Shown here: positions 38,083 to 49,772 of the stretch, in pieces
How the letters are laid out: each line of letters opens with the position of its first letter
Numbering within the stretch: position 1 is the first letter of the stretch
NCBI GenBank assembly: GCA_022563195.1
Contig: JADFNV010000008.1
Coordinates: 1-64,000 of the forward strand
Reading direction: 5' to 3'
Length of the DNA: 64,000 nucleotides
Source of the DNA: Pseudomonadota bacterium
GTDB taxonomy: Bacteria; Pseudomonadota; Gammaproteobacteria; Steroidobacterales; Woeseiaceae
Position numbers and translations under genes: made by a program
Notes under the pieces: generated by a model
Told to the model about the DNA's origin: nothing
The model's database searches: none
What the model saw: only the letters and a program-made list of their open reading frames with translations

Positions 38083-39590
38083 GCATGCCGGCCGAACATC
38101 TGACATTGCCAATGAATCTTGCTGATCTTTTGCAAGGACTTGCCGACGCACCGGCCGTCAGCGTTCATGGTCTTGCAAGTGACAGTCGCTTGATCGAGCG
38201 AGGCGATCTGTTTCTCGCGTGCAGTGGTGAGAGTTGTCACGGACTGGATTTTCTCAAAGATGCCATCGACGCCGGTGTTGCAGCTGTTGCATTCGATGTT
38301 TCGACAGCCGCAATGCCCGCTGAAGACGTCGGTGTGCCGATTATCGCAGTCGTCGATCTGGCAACGCATCTCGGCACCATCGCCAATCGATTTTTTGTAA
38401 CGCCGTCAGAGACAGTGAAAGTCATCGGCGTTACCGGAACGAATGGCAAGACGACAGTAGCGTGGTTGATTGCACAGTGTCTCGAACGGCTCGGTCAAAT
38501 CTGCGGCTATATCGGGACGCTCGGTAGCGGCATCGGCGAATTCGATGGCGTCGAAGGCTTGACGACGCCGGGTGTTGTCGAGTTACAGGGCCGGCTCGCC
38601 GAATTTCGCGATGACGGGGCAGTCTATGCGGTCATCGAGGTGTCATCACACGCGCTGGCACAAAACCGTGTGGATGGAATCGGATTCGATACGGTTTTGT
38701 TCACAAATCTCAGTCGCGATCATCTCGACTATCATGGCGACATGCAGAGCTATGGTGCGGCGAAAGCCCGCCTGTTCGTTGAGTTCGGTGCAAAGTGCTG
38801 CATCATCAACCTCGACACGGAATTCGGGCTGCTGCTCGCGGGACGATGTGGGCAGGCTGTTGTGACCGTGTCGACGAACCTGGAGCGGGCCACTAATGGT
38901 CGGCCCTACGTTTTCGTCCGTTCAGTCGTCGCGCGTGAAAACGGATCTCGGGTCAGGGTGAGTAGCTCTTGGGGTGACGGTGAGTTTACGTTGCCCCTGC
39001 CGGGCGATTTCAATATTGCGAATGCCGTCATCGTGTTGGCAATGCTACTGCAGCAAGATATACCGATCGGGATGGCCTGCGAGGTTCTTGGTGACGTCGA
39101 CGCACCACCCGGGCGCATGCAGCGCGTGGTCTCAGCGGCTGACACGCCATCGGTCTATGTTGACTACGCTCATACACCGGCGGCGATCGATGTCGCACTG
39201 CAGGCACTCAGTAGTCACTGCAGAGGCAAGCTTTGGTGCGTCTTTGGCTGCGGTGGTGATCGTGATTCCGGTAAACGCCCACAGATGGGCCGAATTGCCG
39301 AACGACGCGCCGATCGAATCGTTGTTACGAGTGACAATCCGCGCAGCGAATCACCGGGCGCAATCATTGCGGCGATCGTAGACGGTCTGACGAATGCGCA
39401 AAATGCCACGATCATCGAGGATCGCGCGGCCGCTATTGCGTGGGCCATCAGGGAGGCGCAGCCCGATGATGTCGTATTGATCGCGGGCAAAGGCCACGAG
39501 GATTATCAGCTAATCGGCGACGAGCGCCGCGATTTTTCGGACTATGGCACCGCGATGGCCTGCCTTGCTGCACGAGCGAAGGTGGGCTGA
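38079..39590 (+). CDS. murE: UDP-MurNAc-L-Ala-D-Glu:meso-diaminopimelate ligase
   Basis: A 503-residue Mur ligase that adds the third amino acid to the peptidoglycan stem. The ATP loop GVTGTNGKTT starts near residue 117. TTPGVVELQGRLAEF and the central domain with SSHALAQNRV follow, and the amino-acid selecting motif DNPR lies near residue 418. DNPR indicates meso-diaminopimelate rather than lysine. It overlaps ftsI by four bases and its stop directly abuts the murF start. Confidence 0.97.
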   Translation: MSMPAEHLTLPMNLADLLQGLADAPAVSVHGLASDSRLIERGDLFLACSGESCHGLDFLKDAIDAGVAAVAFDVSTAAMPAEDVGVPIIAVVDLATHLGTIANRFFVTPSETVKVIGVTGTNGKTTVAWLIAQCLERLGQICGYIGTLGSGIGEFDGVEGLTTPGVVELQGRLAEFRDDGAVYAVIEVSSHALAQNRVDGIGFDTVLFTNLSRDHLDYHGDMQSYGAAKARLFVEFGAKCCIINLDTEFGLLLAGRCGQAVVTVSTNLERATNGRPYVFVRSVVARENGSRVRVSSSWGDGEFTLPLPGDFNIANAVIVLAMLLQQDIPIGMACEVLGDVDAPPGRMQRVVSAADTPSVYVDYAHTPAAIDVALQALSSHCRGKLWCVFGCGGDRDSGKRPQMGRIAERRADRIVVTSDNPRSESPGAIIAAIVDGLTNAQNATIIEDRAAAIAWAIREAQPDDVVLIAGKGHEDYQLIGDERRDFSDYGTAMACLAARAKVG

Positions 39591-40952
39591 GTGAACGCGA
39601 TGCTCTCGTCAGCTGCTCTGTCTATGCGTGGCACGCTGCACGGGGCAGATTGCTCCTTCGACGGCGTAAGTACCGATACGCGCACGCTCAAGAGCGGCGA
39701 ATTGTTCTTCGCCCTGTCCGGGCCGAAATTCGACGGCGGGGAATTTGTCAGTCGGGCCAGTGAAAAAGGTGCCGCGGGTGCTGTCGTGAGATCGATCGGC
39801 AAGGATGACGTTGCGCAGATTACGGTCGATGACACGCGGCTGGCGCTGGGACGGCTTGGTGCGGCCTGGCGTCAAAGCCATACAGCGACCGTAGTTGGTG
39901 TCACCGGCAGCAATGGCAAGACGACGATCAAGGAAATGATCGCGGCGTGCCTGTCACAGATCGCCCCGACTCTTGCAACCGCCGGGAATCTCAACAACGA
40001 CATTGGTATGCCGCTCATGTTGTTGCGGATCGACTCGTCACATCGTTATGCGGTGCTCGAGATGGGTGCCAATCATGCCGGTGAGATCGGCTACCTTACG
40101 TCGCTGGCGCGGCCCGATGTGGTCGTCATCAGTAACGCGGGCATAGCGCACCTCGAAGGATTTGGTTCGATTGCCGGCATTGCTCACGGTAAGGGTGAGA
40201 TTTTGCAAGGCGATACGCGGCCGCAATTCGCCATCTTGAATGTTGAAGATGAGTTCTACCCATATTGGCTGTCACTGGTAGACGACATCGAGACCTTGAG
40301 TTTCGGATTATGCGAAGGCGCCGATGTTCGTGCGAGTCGTATTGTTGCCGAAAAGGGTACAACGTCGTTCCGCCTGCACCTGCCCGAAGCGGTGGTTGAT
40401 CTGACCTTGGCGTTAGCCGGTATTCACAACGTACGCAATGCCTGTGCGGCCGCCGCTGTAGCTACCGCGCTCGGTGTTTCGCCAGAACAGATTCGTAATG
40501 CTTTCGAGTCAATCGAGTCAGTGGCGGGCCGGTTGCATCCGGTTGCAGGCCGCAACGGCGCAGTCGTGTACGACGACAGCTACAACGCAAATCCAGAGTC
40601 GGTCTGTGCCGCCGGTGACTTCCTCGCCACGCTGTCCGGACGCAACTGGCTCGTATTGGGCGACATGTTCGAACTGGGCGAGAACGCTGAGCAATTGCAT
40701 TTCGACATGGGTGAAGCACTTGCCGAAAGCCGCATCGATCGCATGCTCGCGGTCGGTGACCTAAGCAGGCACACGATTAGAGGGTTCGGTAGCGGAGGCG
40801 AATGGTTTGCTTCGATCGACGACCTGACGGCAAGCGTCGTGGCCGATATTTCGGCGGACGTCAACGTACTGATCAAGGGTTCGCGCGGTATGCGCATGGA
40901 ACGCGTGGTCGATGCGCTACGTGCGACAGACGCAATGAGAAGAGAGGCCTGA
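39591..40952 (+). CDS. murF: UDP-MurNAc-tripeptide:D-Ala-D-Ala ligase
   Basis: A 453-residue Mur ligase that adds D-Ala-D-Ala to finish the UDP-MurNAc-pentapeptide. The ATP loop [14 protein letters not shown] is near residue 103. [26 protein letters not shown] and the C-terminal [11 protein letters not shown] are family hallmarks. The start is a GTG right after the murE stop. An ATG three codons later (39600) is an alternative. mraY begins two bases after the stop. Confidence 0.97.
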   Translation: MNAMLSSAALSMRGTLHGADCSFDGVSTDTRTLKSGELFFALSGPKFDGGEFVSRASEKGAAGAVVRSIGKDDVAQITVDDTRLALGRLGAAWRQSHTATVVGVTGSNGKTTIKEMIAACLSQIAPTLATAGNLNNDIGMPLMLLRIDSSHRYAVLEMGANHAGEIGYLTSLARPDVVVISNAGIAHLEGFGSIAGIAHGKGEILQGDTRPQFAILNVEDEFYPYWLSLVDDIETLSFGLCEGADVRASRIVAEKGTTSFRLHLPEAVVDLTLALAGIHNVRNACAAAAVATALGVSPEQIRNAFESIESVAGRLHPVAGRNGAVVYDDSYNANPESVCAAGDFLATLSGRNWLVLGDMFELGENAEQLHFDMGEALAESRIDRMLAVGDLSRHTIRGFGSGGEWFASIDDLTASVVADISADVNVLIKGSRGMRMERVVDALRATDAMRREA

Positions 40953-40954
40953 CG

Positions 40955-42049
40955 ATGCTGCTCTATCTCACGAATTATCTGACGCAGTTCGAGCCGGGCT
41001 TCGACGTATTCCATTACCTGACGATGCGCGCGATTCTCGGCGCATTGACGGCACTGGTTCTGTCCTTTGTCATCGGTCCGCGCATGATCGCGAAGCTTAG
41101 CGACAATCAGATTGGTCAACCCATTCGCGATGACGGGCCACAGAGCCATATACCCAAGGCCGGCACGCCGACGATGGGTGGCACATTGATTCTGACCTCG
41201 ATCTCAGTCAGCACCGTTTTGTGGGCAGATCTCGAGAACGTGTATATCTGGATTGTCCTGTTCGTCATGTTGTCATTCGGCGTTATCGGCTACGTGGACG
41301 ACTACAAGAAGCTGGTTCAGCAGAGTCCGGCCGGCCTGTCGGCGAAACAAAAGCTGTTCTGGCAGTCGGTCGCGGCGCTGATCGCTGCGGGCGCTCTGTA
41401 TATGTATGCAGTAGAAAGCGGCACGCTGGATACGGCCACGGCACTTCTGATTCCGTATTTCAAGGATCTGACGATTCCTCTAGGGATGTTCCAGATTGTC
41501 GTTACCTATGTGTTTATCGTCGGCTTCAGCAACGCCGTTAACCTGACGGATGGGCTGGATGGCTTGGCCATCATGCCGACCGTACTCGTCGGCGGCACAC
41601 TGGGCCTTTTTGCCTATGTTACCGGTAATGTTAATTTTTCGGCTTACCTGGGCATTCCTTATGTAGCTGGCACTGGCGAGATCATGGTTTTCTGCGCGGC
41701 GCTCGCAGGAGCTGGCCTGGGATTCCTGTGGTTTAACACGTATCCGGCCCAGGTTTTTATGGGCGATATCGGAGCGCTGGCTTTGGGTGCGGTACTCGCC
41801 GTTGTTGCCGTTGTCGTGCGCCAGGAAATTGTGCTCGCAATTATGGGCGGTGTGTTTGTTGTTGAAACCTTATCGGTCATGATTCAAGTCGCGTCTTTCA
41901 AGTTGACCGGTAAACGCGTCTTTCGCATGGCGCCACTGCACCACCACTTCGAACTCAAAGGCTGGGCCGAACCCAAAGTTATCGTCCGATTCTGGATAAT
42001 TACGGTCATCCTTGTGTTGATCGGTTTGGCGAGTCTGAAAGTACGATGA
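40955..42049 (+). CDS. mraY: Phospho-N-acetylmuramoyl-pentapeptide transferase
   Basis: A 364-residue integral membrane enzyme that loads the phospho-MurNAc-pentapeptide onto undecaprenyl phosphate to make lipid I. About ten helices are predicted. The conserved cytoplasmic loops read [16 protein letters not shown] (the Asp pair at the active site), [10 protein letters not shown] and the histidine motif [12 protein letters not shown]. The frame extends upstream inside murF to 40802, but the ATG at 40955 matches the family N-terminus MLLYLTNYL. It overlaps murD by four bases. Confidence 0.97.
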   Translation: MLLYLTNYLTQFEPGFDVFHYLTMRAILGALTALVLSFVIGPRMIAKLSDNQIGQPIRDDGPQSHIPKAGTPTMGGTLILTSISVSTVLWADLENVYIWIVLFVMLSFGVIGYVDDYKKLVQQSPAGLSAKQKLFWQSVAALIAAGALYMYAVESGTLDTATALLIPYFKDLTIPLGMFQIVVTYVFIVGFSNAVNLTDGLDGLAIMPTVLVGGTLGLFAYVTGNVNFSAYLGIPYVAGTGEIMVFCAALAGAGLGFLWFNTYPAQVFMGDIGALALGAVLAVVAVVVRQEIVLAIMGGVFVVETLSVMIQVASFKLTGKRVFRMAPLHHHFELKGWAEPKVIVRFWIITVILVLIGLASLKVR

Positions 42050-43389
42050 ACGCCGCAGCGAAAACGAAGCCGGCGCGTAAGGATCTGGTCGTTGGCCTGG
42101 GTGTTACGGGGTTGTCGATCGCACGTTATCTGAACCGCAGTGGCCTCGATGCGATCTTCATGGACAGTCGCGAAGAGCCACCCGGTATCGACGAGTTAGG
42201 CGATATCTGGCCCGATGCCAAAGTGTCGCTCGGCAAAATGAAACTACCAAAAAATGTCGGTCGACTCATCGTTTCGCCAGGAGTCTCTGACAGTGACCCG
42301 CTGTTGAAAAGGGCGCGTAAATCGAAACTCGAGATCGTCTCCGATATCGAGTTGTTTGCCCGTGATGCAGAAGCTCCGTTCGTCGCGGTAACCGGCTCGA
42401 ACGGCAAGAGTACGGTTACGACCTTGCTCTATCACATGTGCCGCGCGGCCGGTCGAGAGGTATTGGCGGGCGGCAATCTTGGCGAGCCTGCTCTGGATCT
42501 GCTTGACCAGGATAAGCCGGATCTATACCTGCTTGAGCTGTCGAGTTTTCAACTGCAGCGCACTGAAACATTGCCCGCCGAGGTCGCTGTCCTGCTCAAT
42601 GTCTCTGCGGATCATCTCGACTGGCATGTCGACGAGGACGAGTATCGGCAGTCAAAGTATCGCGTGTACCGCGAGGCCAGGTCTGCGGTGGTCAACAGGG
42701 CCGATGAGCGGGCATGCGAAGTCGTGAAAGACATTGACAGCGTCATCAGCTTCGGCCTCGACGAACCCGCCGATGGCCATTACGGCATAAAACGCGAAGA
42801 TGGTGTCGACTATCTTGCGCGCGGTGACGCGATGCTGATCGCGACATCCGATATGGCGATGTATGGCGTGCATAACCAGGCCAATGCACTGGCGGCGCTC
42901 GCAACTGGCGAACTTCTGGAGCTCGAGATGTCGTCCATGTTGCAAGTGCTCGACGAGTTTCCAGGTCTGCCGCATCGCATGCAGTTCGTCGCACGAAAAG
43001 GTTCGGTCAACTTTATCAACGACTCCAAGGCAACCAATGTTGCCGCCGCCGTGGCATCGGTCCAGTCAGTAGACGGCATGCTCGTCCTACTCGCAGGCGG
43101 CGAAGGCAAAGGCGGCGATTATGGAGAACTTGCAGCAGCGCTTGAAAACAAACTGCGTGCGGCCGTGCTTATCGGGCAGGATGCTGACGCGATATCCGAC
43201 GCTCTGGACACCGTAATGCCGGTTTACTTTGCACAGGATATGCAAGACGCCGTCAGCCAGGCGGCGGCCTACGCCGAGTCAGACGATACAGTCTTGCTCG
43301 CCCCAGCGTGTGCGAGTTTTGATCAATTCGAAAATTACAAAGCGCGCGGTGATGCGTTTCGCGATGCTGTAGAGGCGTTGCCGCGATGA
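42046..43389 (+). CDS. murD: UDP-N-acetylmuramoyl-L-alanine:D-glutamate ligase
   Basis: A 447-residue Mur ligase that adds D-glutamate. A Rossmann-like N-terminal domain ([17 protein letters not shown]) precedes the ATP-binding [17 protein letters not shown] near residue 115. The central [11 protein letters not shown] and [12 protein letters not shown] motifs, and the C-terminal [11 protein letters not shown] and [12 protein letters not shown] segments, are present. It overlaps mraY and ftsW by four bases each. Confidence 0.97.
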   Translation: MNAAAKTKPARKDLVVGLGVTGLSIARYLNRSGLDAIFMDSREEPPGIDELGDIWPDAKVSLGKMKLPKNVGRLIVSPGVSDSDPLLKRARKSKLEIVSDIELFARDAEAPFVAVTGSNGKSTVTTLLYHMCRAAGREVLAGGNLGEPALDLLDQDKPDLYLLELSSFQLQRTETLPAEVAVLLNVSADHLDWHVDEDEYRQSKYRVYREARSAVVNRADERACEVVKDIDSVISFGLDEPADGHYGIKREDGVDYLARGDAMLIATSDMAMYGVHNQANALAALATGELLELEMSSMLQVLDEFPGLPHRMQFVARKGSVNFINDSKATNVAAAVASVQSVDGMLVLLAGGEGKGGDYGELAAALENKLRAAVLIGQDADAISDALDTVMPVYFAQDMQDAVSQAAAYAESDDTVLLAPACASFDQFENYKARGDAFRDAVEALPR

Positions 43390-44570
43390 CGAATCAGAGT
43401 GCGACAATGCCGTACCCGGTGCGTTTGAAGACCGAGCTCAGGATTGACCACGTGATGCTGATGATCGTCCTGGCGCTGTTGTTCGGTGGCCTTGTCATTC
43501 TCACGTCGGCTTCGATCACGATTTCTGACAATATCGCGGGCAGACCTTTTTTCTACGTCGAACGGCAACTCCTTGCTGCGGGAATTGGTGGCGTTGCGGC
43601 ATTCGCGTGTCTCTACATTCCAATGCGCGTCTGGCAGAACTTCAGCCCACTGATGCTGCTGATCGGAATTGCCCTGCTTTGCGTCGTGCTTGTTCCGGGC
43701 ATCGGCTATGAGGTCAACGGGAGCACTCGCTGGATTCGCTTCGGCACCGTGAATCTGCAGGTATCGGAGCCTGCGCGGCTGTGTTTGTTGTTGTATCTGG
43801 CAGGCTACGTCGTAAGACAGCAAAAAGCGCTCAGGGAAAAGTTCGTCGGTTTTCTTCGTCCCATGCTCGTATTGACCTTGAGTTGCGCATTATTGCTTGC
43901 TGAACCGGATTTCGGGGCAGCAATCGTGCTGCTAGCGACGGCACTCATCATCTTGTTCGTGGCCGGCGCGCGCATACGGGATTTTCTGCTGTTTTTTTCG
44001 GCAGCACTAGTCGGCATGACGGCGTTAGCGCTCGCTTCGCCGTATCGCATGAAACGGCTGACAGGATTTCTCGATCCATGGGCGGATCCTTTCGACTCGG
44101 GTTTTCAATTGACGCAATCACTGATCGCAATCGGTCGGGGCGAGTGGTTCGGCGTCGGACTCGGAGACAGTGTGCAAAAACTCTTTTACCTGCCAGAGGC
44201 GCACACGGACTTCGTATTTGCCGTATTCGCCGAAGAGTTTGGATTGCTGGGCTCATTAATTTTGATCGCACTTTTCCTGGCATTGCTGTGGCGCATTTTC
44301 AAGATCGCAATGCGCGCGGTAAACGCAGAGCGATACTTCGAAGCCTATTTTTCGATCGGGCTGGGTACCTGGCTGGGACTGCAAGCGTTCATCAACATCG
44401 GCGTGAACATGGGCATATTGCCGACAAAGGGTTTAACGCTGCCGCTGGTCAGTTACGGGCGCAGTAGTTTGATCGTTACGATGATAACGATCGGTCTTCT
44501 CATGCGTATTCACCATGAACTCGAAGTTGATGCCAGGCCCGTTAACCGCAAACGCAGGAGCCGGCAATGA
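43386..44570 (+). CDS. ftsW: Peptidoglycan glycosyltransferase FtsW
   Basis: A 394-residue SEDS-family membrane protein that polymerises septal glycan strands together with FtsI. About ten helices are predicted. The conserved extracytoplasmic stretches are NGSTRWIRFG, LLAEPDFGAAIVL (with the essential Asp), GVGLGDSVQKLFYLPEAHTDFVFAV and the C-terminal NMGILPTKGLTLPLVSYG. The basic C-terminal tail ([10 protein letters not shown]) is cytoplasmic. It overlaps murD and murG by four bases. Confidence 0.97.
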   Translation: MTNQSATMPYPVRLKTELRIDHVMLMIVLALLFGGLVILTSASITISDNIAGRPFFYVERQLLAAGIGGVAAFACLYIPMRVWQNFSPLMLLIGIALLCVVLVPGIGYEVNGSTRWIRFGTVNLQVSEPARLCLLLYLAGYVVRQQKALREKFVGFLRPMLVLTLSCALLLAEPDFGAAIVLLATALIILFVAGARIRDFLLFFSAALVGMTALALASPYRMKRLTGFLDPWADPFDSGFQLTQSLIAIGRGEWFGVGLGDSVQKLFYLPEAHTDFVFAVFAEEFGLLGSLILIALFLALLWRIFKIAMRAVNAERYFEAYFSIGLGTWLGLQAFINIGVNMGILPTKGLTLPLVSYGRSSLIVTMITIGLLMRIHHELEVDARPVNRKRRSRQ

Positions 44571-45655
44571 GCAGGCGGCCGATACTCGTCATGGCAGGCG
44601 GTACAGGCGGACACGTGTACCCGGCACTTGCCGTAGCGCGAGCGCTGGAGGCGCGTTCGCAGGACATCGTGTGGCTCGGAACGCATCGTGGTCTCGAATC
44701 GAAGGTGGTTCCGGCTGCCGGCATCGATATCGAATGGATCAGCGTTCGCGGGCTGCGTCGTAAAGGTTTACTCGCAGTGATCATCGCTCCAATTCAACTC
44801 AGCTGGGCACTATTGCAGTCGCTCAGCGTCATCGCGCGTCGCCGCCCGGTTGCCGTACTCGGCATGGGCGGCTTCGTTAGCGGGCCTGGCGGCCTTGCTG
44901 CCTGGCTCACCGGTCGGCCGCTCGTGATACACGAGCAAAATGCGGCCGCCGGACTTACAAACCGTCTTCTGGCGCGTCTTGCCCGGGTTGTGCTGCAAGC
45001 CTTCCCGGGCAGTTTTAATTCTCATGTCAACGCGGAAACCGTGGGTAACCCGGTTCGTGAGGACATTGCAGCCGTCGCCGATCCCGTCGATCGTTTCAGC
45101 AAGCGAGTCGGACCACTACGCTTGCTGGTGCTGGGCGGAAGTCAGGGTGCATTGGCACTCAACCAGACTGTACCGGCGGCGTTGGCGCTATTACCCGAAG
45201 ACGAGCGACCGATCGTTCGCCACCAGTGCGGCAGTCGCACACTCGATGTGGCACACGCCCTCTACGCCGAACATCGTGTCGATGTTGAACTCGTGCCGTT
45301 TATCGACGATATGGCATCGGCGTACGCGTGGGCGGACTTTGTCGTCTGCCGAGCCGGTGCAATAACCGTCGCAGAACTTTGTGCGGTTGGTTTGCCCGCT
45401 TTGTTCATACCCTATCCGGCGGCCGTGGACGACCACCAGACAGCGAATGCGCGGCCAATGGCCGATGCGGGTGCCGCGGTGATCATCGATGAGAGCATGT
45501 TGAGCGATGCGGTCCTGGCGCGGCAACTGCACGAATGGTTGTCGTCGCGAGATGATTTGCAGGAAAAAGCGGTCAGAGCGCACGGCCTGGCGAAACCCAA
45601 TGCGCTGATGCGGATTACCGAATTGTGCCTCGAGCAAGCGGGAGTCACAGCATGA
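44567..45655 (+). CDS. murG: Undecaprenyl-PP-MurNAc-pentapeptide GlcNAc transferase
   Basis: A 362-residue GT-B glycosyltransferase that adds GlcNAc to lipid I to make lipid II at the inner membrane. The N-terminal [16 protein letters not shown] and [15 protein letters not shown] loops bind the acceptor. [16 protein letters not shown] and [13 protein letters not shown] are typical. The C-terminal donor domain has [11 protein letters not shown] and [16 protein letters not shown]. It overlaps murC by four bases. Confidence 0.97.
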   Translation: MSRRPILVMAGGTGGHVYPALAVARALEARSQDIVWLGTHRGLESKVVPAAGIDIEWISVRGLRRKGLLAVIIAPIQLSWALLQSLSVIARRRPVAVLGMGGFVSGPGGLAAWLTGRPLVIHEQNAAAGLTNRLLARLARVVLQAFPGSFNSHVNAETVGNPVREDIAAVADPVDRFSKRVGPLRLLVLGGSQGALALNQTVPAALALLPEDERPIVRHQCGSRTLDVAHALYAEHRVDVELVPFIDDMASAYAWADFVVCRAGAITVAELCAVGLPALFIPYPAAVDDHQTANARPMADAGAAVIIDESMLSDAVLARQLHEWLSSRDDLQEKAVRAHGLAKPNALMRITELCLEQAGVTA

Positions 45656-47076
45656 TCAAGCGAATGCGGCGAATAAACTGCGTTCACTTTGTCGGTATCG
45701 GCGGGTCGGGCATGTCCGGCATTGCCGAAGTTATGCTGAGCCTGGACTACAACGTACAGGGTTCGGATCTTAGAGCGAACAAACAGACACGACGTCTTGA
45801 AAAACTGGGCGCCACGATCTATATCGGCCACTCAGCCGACAACATCGAGAATGCCGATGCTGTTGTTGTCTCAAGTGCCGTCGATGATAGCAATGCAGAG
45901 GTTACAGCAGCACGTGAGCGCCTGATGCCGGTTGTGCAACGCGCCGAAATGCTTGCCGAGCTGATGCGCTTTCGTTATTCCATCGCGGTCGCCGGTACGC
46001 ATGGCAAGACGACGACCACGAGCCTTGTTGCCAGTCTGCTCGCGGAAGGCGGTCTGGATCCAACTTTCGTCATCGGCGGTCGCCTGAAGAGTGCGGACGC
46101 GAATGCGCGGCTTGGTCAGGGCGAATACCTTGTGGCCGAGGCGGACGAAAGCGATGCGTCGTTCGTGCACCTAAAGCCTATGCTGGCGGTTGTCACCAAC
46201 ATTGACGCTGATCACATGGCAACCTACGACGGTGACATGGACAAGTTGCGCCAGGGATTCATCGAGTTCCTGCATAACCTGCCATTTTATGGTCTTGCCG
46301 TAGTGTGTAGCGATGACCCCGGAGTCAATGAGATTCTGTCGAGCATCGGGCGATCAGTGGTCACGTATGGCATAAACGATGATGCCGATGTGCGAGCGGA
46401 AAATATTGTATTCCGCGAAGGCCTGTCACGCTTCGACGTCATTCGGTCGGGCAATGGCGCACCACTTGAGGTTTCTCTGCAGTTGCCAGGTTTGCACAAC
46501 GTGCGCAATGCCCTGGCGGCGATCGCGGTTGCGGATGAACTGCAAATTGGCGATGACGCTGTCGTTAGCGCGCTCGAGAAATTTGAAGGAATAGACAGAC
46601 GCTTTCAGATTCTCGGCGAAATTGAAACGAAAACCGGCAAGGTACTGTTGATCGACGACTACGGCCATCACCCGACCGAAATTGCCGCGACGCTGGAAGC
46701 GGCTCGATCGGGCTGGCCGACGCGACGCATTGTTCTCGTGTTTCAGCCGCACCGTTATACGCGTACGCGCGACCTCATGGACGATTTTGCATCAGTTCTT
46801 TCTGAAGCTGACGTCACGATCGTGCTGGAAGTGTACGCGGCGGGTGAGGCAGCGATTGCGGGTGCCGATGGCAGAGCCATTGCGCGCGCGGTGCGGTCGC
46901 GTGGTGCCATTGAGCCCGTTTTCGTCGACACGCTCGATGAATTGTTGCCAGTGCTTGCTGACCTAATTGAGGACGGCGATCTGGTTCTCACGATGGGTGC
47001 AGGCGATATCGGCGCTTACGCGGCCGGGTTGCCGGACCTGTTGCGCAGCAGGCCATCGCTCAAGGTGCACTCATGA
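45652..47076 (+). CDS. murC: UDP-N-acetylmuramate:L-alanine ligase
   Basis: A 474-residue Mur ligase that adds the first amino acid of the stem peptide. [18 protein letters not shown] is the N-terminal UDP-binding motif. The ATP loop [10 protein letters not shown] is near residue 117, followed by [19 protein letters not shown] and the C-terminal [14 protein letters not shown] and FQPHRYTRT. The frame is open to 45625, but the ATG at 45652 (ATGA overlap with murG) fits homologues. It overlaps murB by four bases. Confidence 0.97.
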   Translation: MIKRMRRINCVHFVGIGGSGMSGIAEVMLSLDYNVQGSDLRANKQTRRLEKLGATIYIGHSADNIENADAVVVSSAVDDSNAEVTAARERLMPVVQRAEMLAELMRFRYSIAVAGTHGKTTTTSLVASLLAEGGLDPTFVIGGRLKSADANARLGQGEYLVAEADESDASFVHLKPMLAVVTNIDADHMATYDGDMDKLRQGFIEFLHNLPFYGLAVVCSDDPGVNEILSSIGRSVVTYGINDDADVRAENIVFREGLSRFDVIRSGNGAPLEVSLQLPGLHNVRNALAAIAVADELQIGDDAVVSALEKFEGIDRRFQILGEIETKTGKVLLIDDYGHHPTEIAATLEAARSGWPTRRIVLVFQPHRYTRTRDLMDDFASVLSEADVTIVLEVYAAGEAAIAGADGRAIARAVRSRGAIEPVFVDTLDELLPVLADLIEDGDLVLTMGAGDIGAYAAGLPDLLRSRPSLKVHS

Positions 47077-47972
47077 TGACAGCGCGGAAAGACAAGGTTG
47101 TCCAGCGTGAGCTGCGCAAGGACGAGCCGATGAGCCGCCACACCTCCTGGCGCGTTGGCGGGCCTGCAGATCTGTTCTTCATTCCGGCGAGCGTTGAGGA
47201 CCTGTCATCGTTCCTGCATGAGCTCGACTCGAAGACACCGATTTTCTGGCACGGTGTCGGCAGCAATCTTCTCGTACGTGATGGTGGTATTCGGGGTGTC
47301 GTGATCTCGGCGGCGCGAATACTCCGCAATCTCGAAAAAGTGGATCAATATAAGGTCAAAGCCGGCAGCGGGGTTCCCTGTACCCAACTCGCTCGACAAT
47401 GTGTCCGCTGGGGGCTAGGGCCGGCGGAATTTTTTGCGGGCATTCCTGGAACAATTGGTGGGGCGCTTGCTATGAATGCAGGCGCGCACGGTGGTGAGAC
47501 ATGGGAACGCATCGAGTCGGTGCGCACCATGGATCGACGCGGCGAAATTCATGAGCGTACGCCAACTGAGTACACAGTCGCGTACCGCAGCGTTACGGGC
47601 CCGGCCAACGAGTGGTTTATTGAAGCTTCATTTCGCTTCGATCCTGAAGCGACGGCAAGCAGGGCAGCAATGGACGACATGCTCGCGCGGCGCAAGTCGA
47701 CACAGCCGCTTGGATTGCCGAGTTGCGGATCGGTGTTTCGAAATCCGCCGGGCGATCATGCTGCACGATTGATTGAGGCCGCAGGCCTCAAAGGGCACAG
47801 GATCGGTGGCGCCGAAGTTTCTCCCAAACATGCCAACTTCATCATCAATCGCGATGACGCGACAGCAGCCGATGTCGAAAAACTGATTGAGCATGTCCGC
47901 CAGGCCGTGATCGATGCGCACGGTATCAAGTTGGTACACGAAGTTCGTATTGTTGGCGAGGTGCAACGATGA
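47073..47972 (+). CDS. murB: UDP-N-acetylenolpyruvoylglucosamine reductase
   Basis: A 299-residue FAD enzyme that reduces the MurA product to UDP-MurNAc using NADPH. The FAD domain has [34 protein letters not shown] and [18 protein letters not shown]. The catalytic Ser is in [20 protein letters not shown], and a conserved Glu lies in the C-terminal VRIVGEV. It is the shorter type II MurB, without the extra domain of E. coli MurB (342 residues). It overlaps ddl by four bases. Confidence 0.96.
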   Translation: MMTARKDKVVQRELRKDEPMSRHTSWRVGGPADLFFIPASVEDLSSFLHELDSKTPIFWHGVGSNLLVRDGGIRGVVISAARILRNLEKVDQYKVKAGSGVPCTQLARQCVRWGLGPAEFFAGIPGTIGGALAMNAGAHGGETWERIESVRTMDRRGEIHERTPTEYTVAYRSVTGPANEWFIEASFRFDPEATASRAAMDDMLARRKSTQPLGLPSCGSVFRNPPGDHAARLIEAAGLKGHRIGGAEVSPKHANFIINRDDATAADVEKLIEHVRQAVIDAHGIKLVHEVRIVGEVQR

Positions 47973-48970
47973 CGCGCCCGATCGGCATGACCGAGAAACG
48001 CCGCCCTATCGATGACGCTGGCGACTTCGGTCGCGTTGCCGTCATGCTTGGTGGATATTCGAACGAACGCGAGGTATCGCTCGATACCGGCAATGCGGTG
48101 CTCGATGCTTTACGAGCACGTGGTGTTGACGCTCGCGCCTGGGATCCTGCAGAAAAGAACCTCGCGGAGTTCGCGGCAGCGGGATTCGACCGTGCCTGGA
48201 TAGCGCTGCATGGACCCGGAGGCGAAGATGGTGCGCTGCAAGGTGCGCTGCAATGGCTCGATACACCGTTTACAGGCAGTGGCGTCATGGCATCGGCCAT
48301 CGCCATGGACAAAGTGCGCAGCAAGCATCTGTTCGACGCATGCGGAATTCCCACGCCCGACTATGCCGTTGTTCGCCACCATGCTGACGCCGTGATTGCC
48401 GCTGAGAAGTTCGGCTTTCCGCTCATTCTCAAGCCCGCGGAGGAAGGCTCGAGCATCGGCATGAGCAAAGTGTTCGAACATGAAGAACTCAATGATGCTG
48501 TCAGGCTGGCGCTGGATTTTGGCAGGATTGCCTTGGCCGAGCGATGCATTATCGGCGATGAGATGACAGTTGCTGTGCTGCAGGGTGAGGCATTGCCCAG
48601 TATTCGAATCGAAACGCCGCGGGTTTTTTACGATTACCGCGCGAAGTACGAATCAGACCGTACCGTTTATCACTGCCCGGGTACCGCCGACTCTGAAGCC
48701 GAACGACAATACGCCGACCTTGCCGTTGCCGCGTTTGCCGAACTCGGTTGCTCGGGATGGGGGCGTGTCGACTTCATGGCAGGCAGCGACGGTCAGCCCC
48801 AGGTTATCGAAGTCAACACGGTTCCGGGCATGACGAGCCACAGCCTGGTGCCAATGGCGGCTAAACAGGCTGGCATGGACTTCGAAGAACTGTGCTGGCG
48901 CATTCTGGAAACCAGTGTCGGTCAGGATCTGCGGGCAACGCATATCGAGGTGGCAGCCAATGACGCGTAG
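47969..48970 (+). CDS. ddl: D-alanine:D-alanine ligase
   Basis: A 333-residue ATP-grasp ligase that makes the D-Ala-D-Ala dipeptide used by MurF. VAVMLGGYSNEREVSL and the GPGGEDGALQGALQWL segment mark the N-terminal domain. LKPAEEGSSIGMSKV is the ATP-grasp loop. GWGRVDFM and VIEVNTVPGMTSHSLVPMAA form the metal-binding and active-site region. It is the dcw-linked Ddl, comparable to E. coli DdlB, with about 25 extra residues at the N-terminus. It overlaps ftsQ by 11 bases. Confidence 0.96.
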   Translation: MTRPIGMTEKRRPIDDAGDFGRVAVMLGGYSNEREVSLDTGNAVLDALRARGVDARAWDPAEKNLAEFAAAGFDRAWIALHGPGGEDGALQGALQWLDTPFTGSGVMASAIAMDKVRSKHLFDACGIPTPDYAVVRHHADAVIAAEKFGFPLILKPAEEGSSIGMSKVFEHEELNDAVRLALDFGRIALAERCIIGDEMTVAVLQGEALPSIRIETPRVFYDYRAKYESDRTVYHCPGTADSEAERQYADLAVAAFAELGCSGWGRVDFMAGSDGQPQVIEVNTVPGMTSHSLVPMAAKQAGMDFEELCWRILETSVGQDLRATHIEVAANDA

Positions 48971-49772
48971 GCAGGCGCGAAGGCGTAAGAAACAGAAGGC
49001 GGTGTGGTTTCGGATACCTACGATTCGTACCCGCTTCATTGTTACGCCGATGATCGGTATCACGGCGATCGTCGCTACTTACTACCTCAGCACCAGCGCG
49101 CTTGATCGTCCTATTCGGTCCATCGAAATCAGCGGACCGCTGCAACGAGTCACCGCCATGCAGATTGAAGCGGCAATCAGCGATGAATTGGGCGACGGGT
49201 TTGTCAGCGTGGATCTGGGTGTTGTGCAACAACGCATTGTGGCGCTGCCATGGATCGATCAGGCGACAGTGGCGCGTCGGTGGCCGAGCCGACTGCGGAT
49301 CAGCGTAACTGAGCAGGTGCCAGCTGCCATCTGGGGTGAGCGTGGCTTGCTCAATATACACGGCGAACTATTTGTCAAAAGCGCACACCACGTTCCCGCT
49401 GAGCTGCCAAGGCTAAGCGGACCCGAAGATCGCTCGGCCGATGTCGCGAAGCGCTACATGGCGATGCGTGAACGGCTCATACCCGTCGGTCTTGATGTGC
49501 GAAGGATGCACCTCGACCCGCGCGGCGCATGGCAAATGACCTTGGCCAACGGTATTGAAATCAGGCTGGGTCGCCGTGACATCCAGGCTCGAATTGATCT
49601 GTTCCTGGACATTGTTGCGGCCATCATTACCGGCCGTGCTACCGACATCGACTATGTGGATATGCGTTACAGCAATGGTTTCACGATCGGCTGGAAAAAC
49701 GGCTCGCATACACTCGTGGCAGACCCGCAACAAGATGGTGACGAACTGATGGCACGACGAGGTGCCCACTGA
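48960..49772 (+). CDS. ftsQ: Cell division protein FtsQ
   Basis: A 270-residue bitopic protein. A very basic cytoplasmic tail (TRRQARRRKKQK) and a helix near residues 30-47 precede the POTRA domain (IRSIEISGPLQRVTAMQIEAAI) and the FtsQ beta domain (ALPWIDQATVARRWPSRLRISVTEQVPAA, then LLNIHGELF). It bridges FtsL/FtsB to the early divisome. The frame is open to 48915, but the ATG at 48960 gives a normal N-terminus. Its stop directly abuts ftsA. Confidence 0.94.
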   Translation: MTRRQARRRKKQKAVWFRIPTIRTRFIVTPMIGITAIVATYYLSTSALDRPIRSIEISGPLQRVTAMQIEAAISDELGDGFVSVDLGVVQQRIVALPWIDQATVARRWPSRLRISVTEQVPAAIWGERGLLNIHGELFVKSAHHVPAELPRLSGPEDRSADVAKRYMAMRERLIPVGLDVRRMHLDPRGAWQMTLANGIEIRLGRRDIQARIDLFLDIVAAIITGRATDIDYVDMRYSNGFTIGWKNGSHTLVADPQQDGDELMARRGAH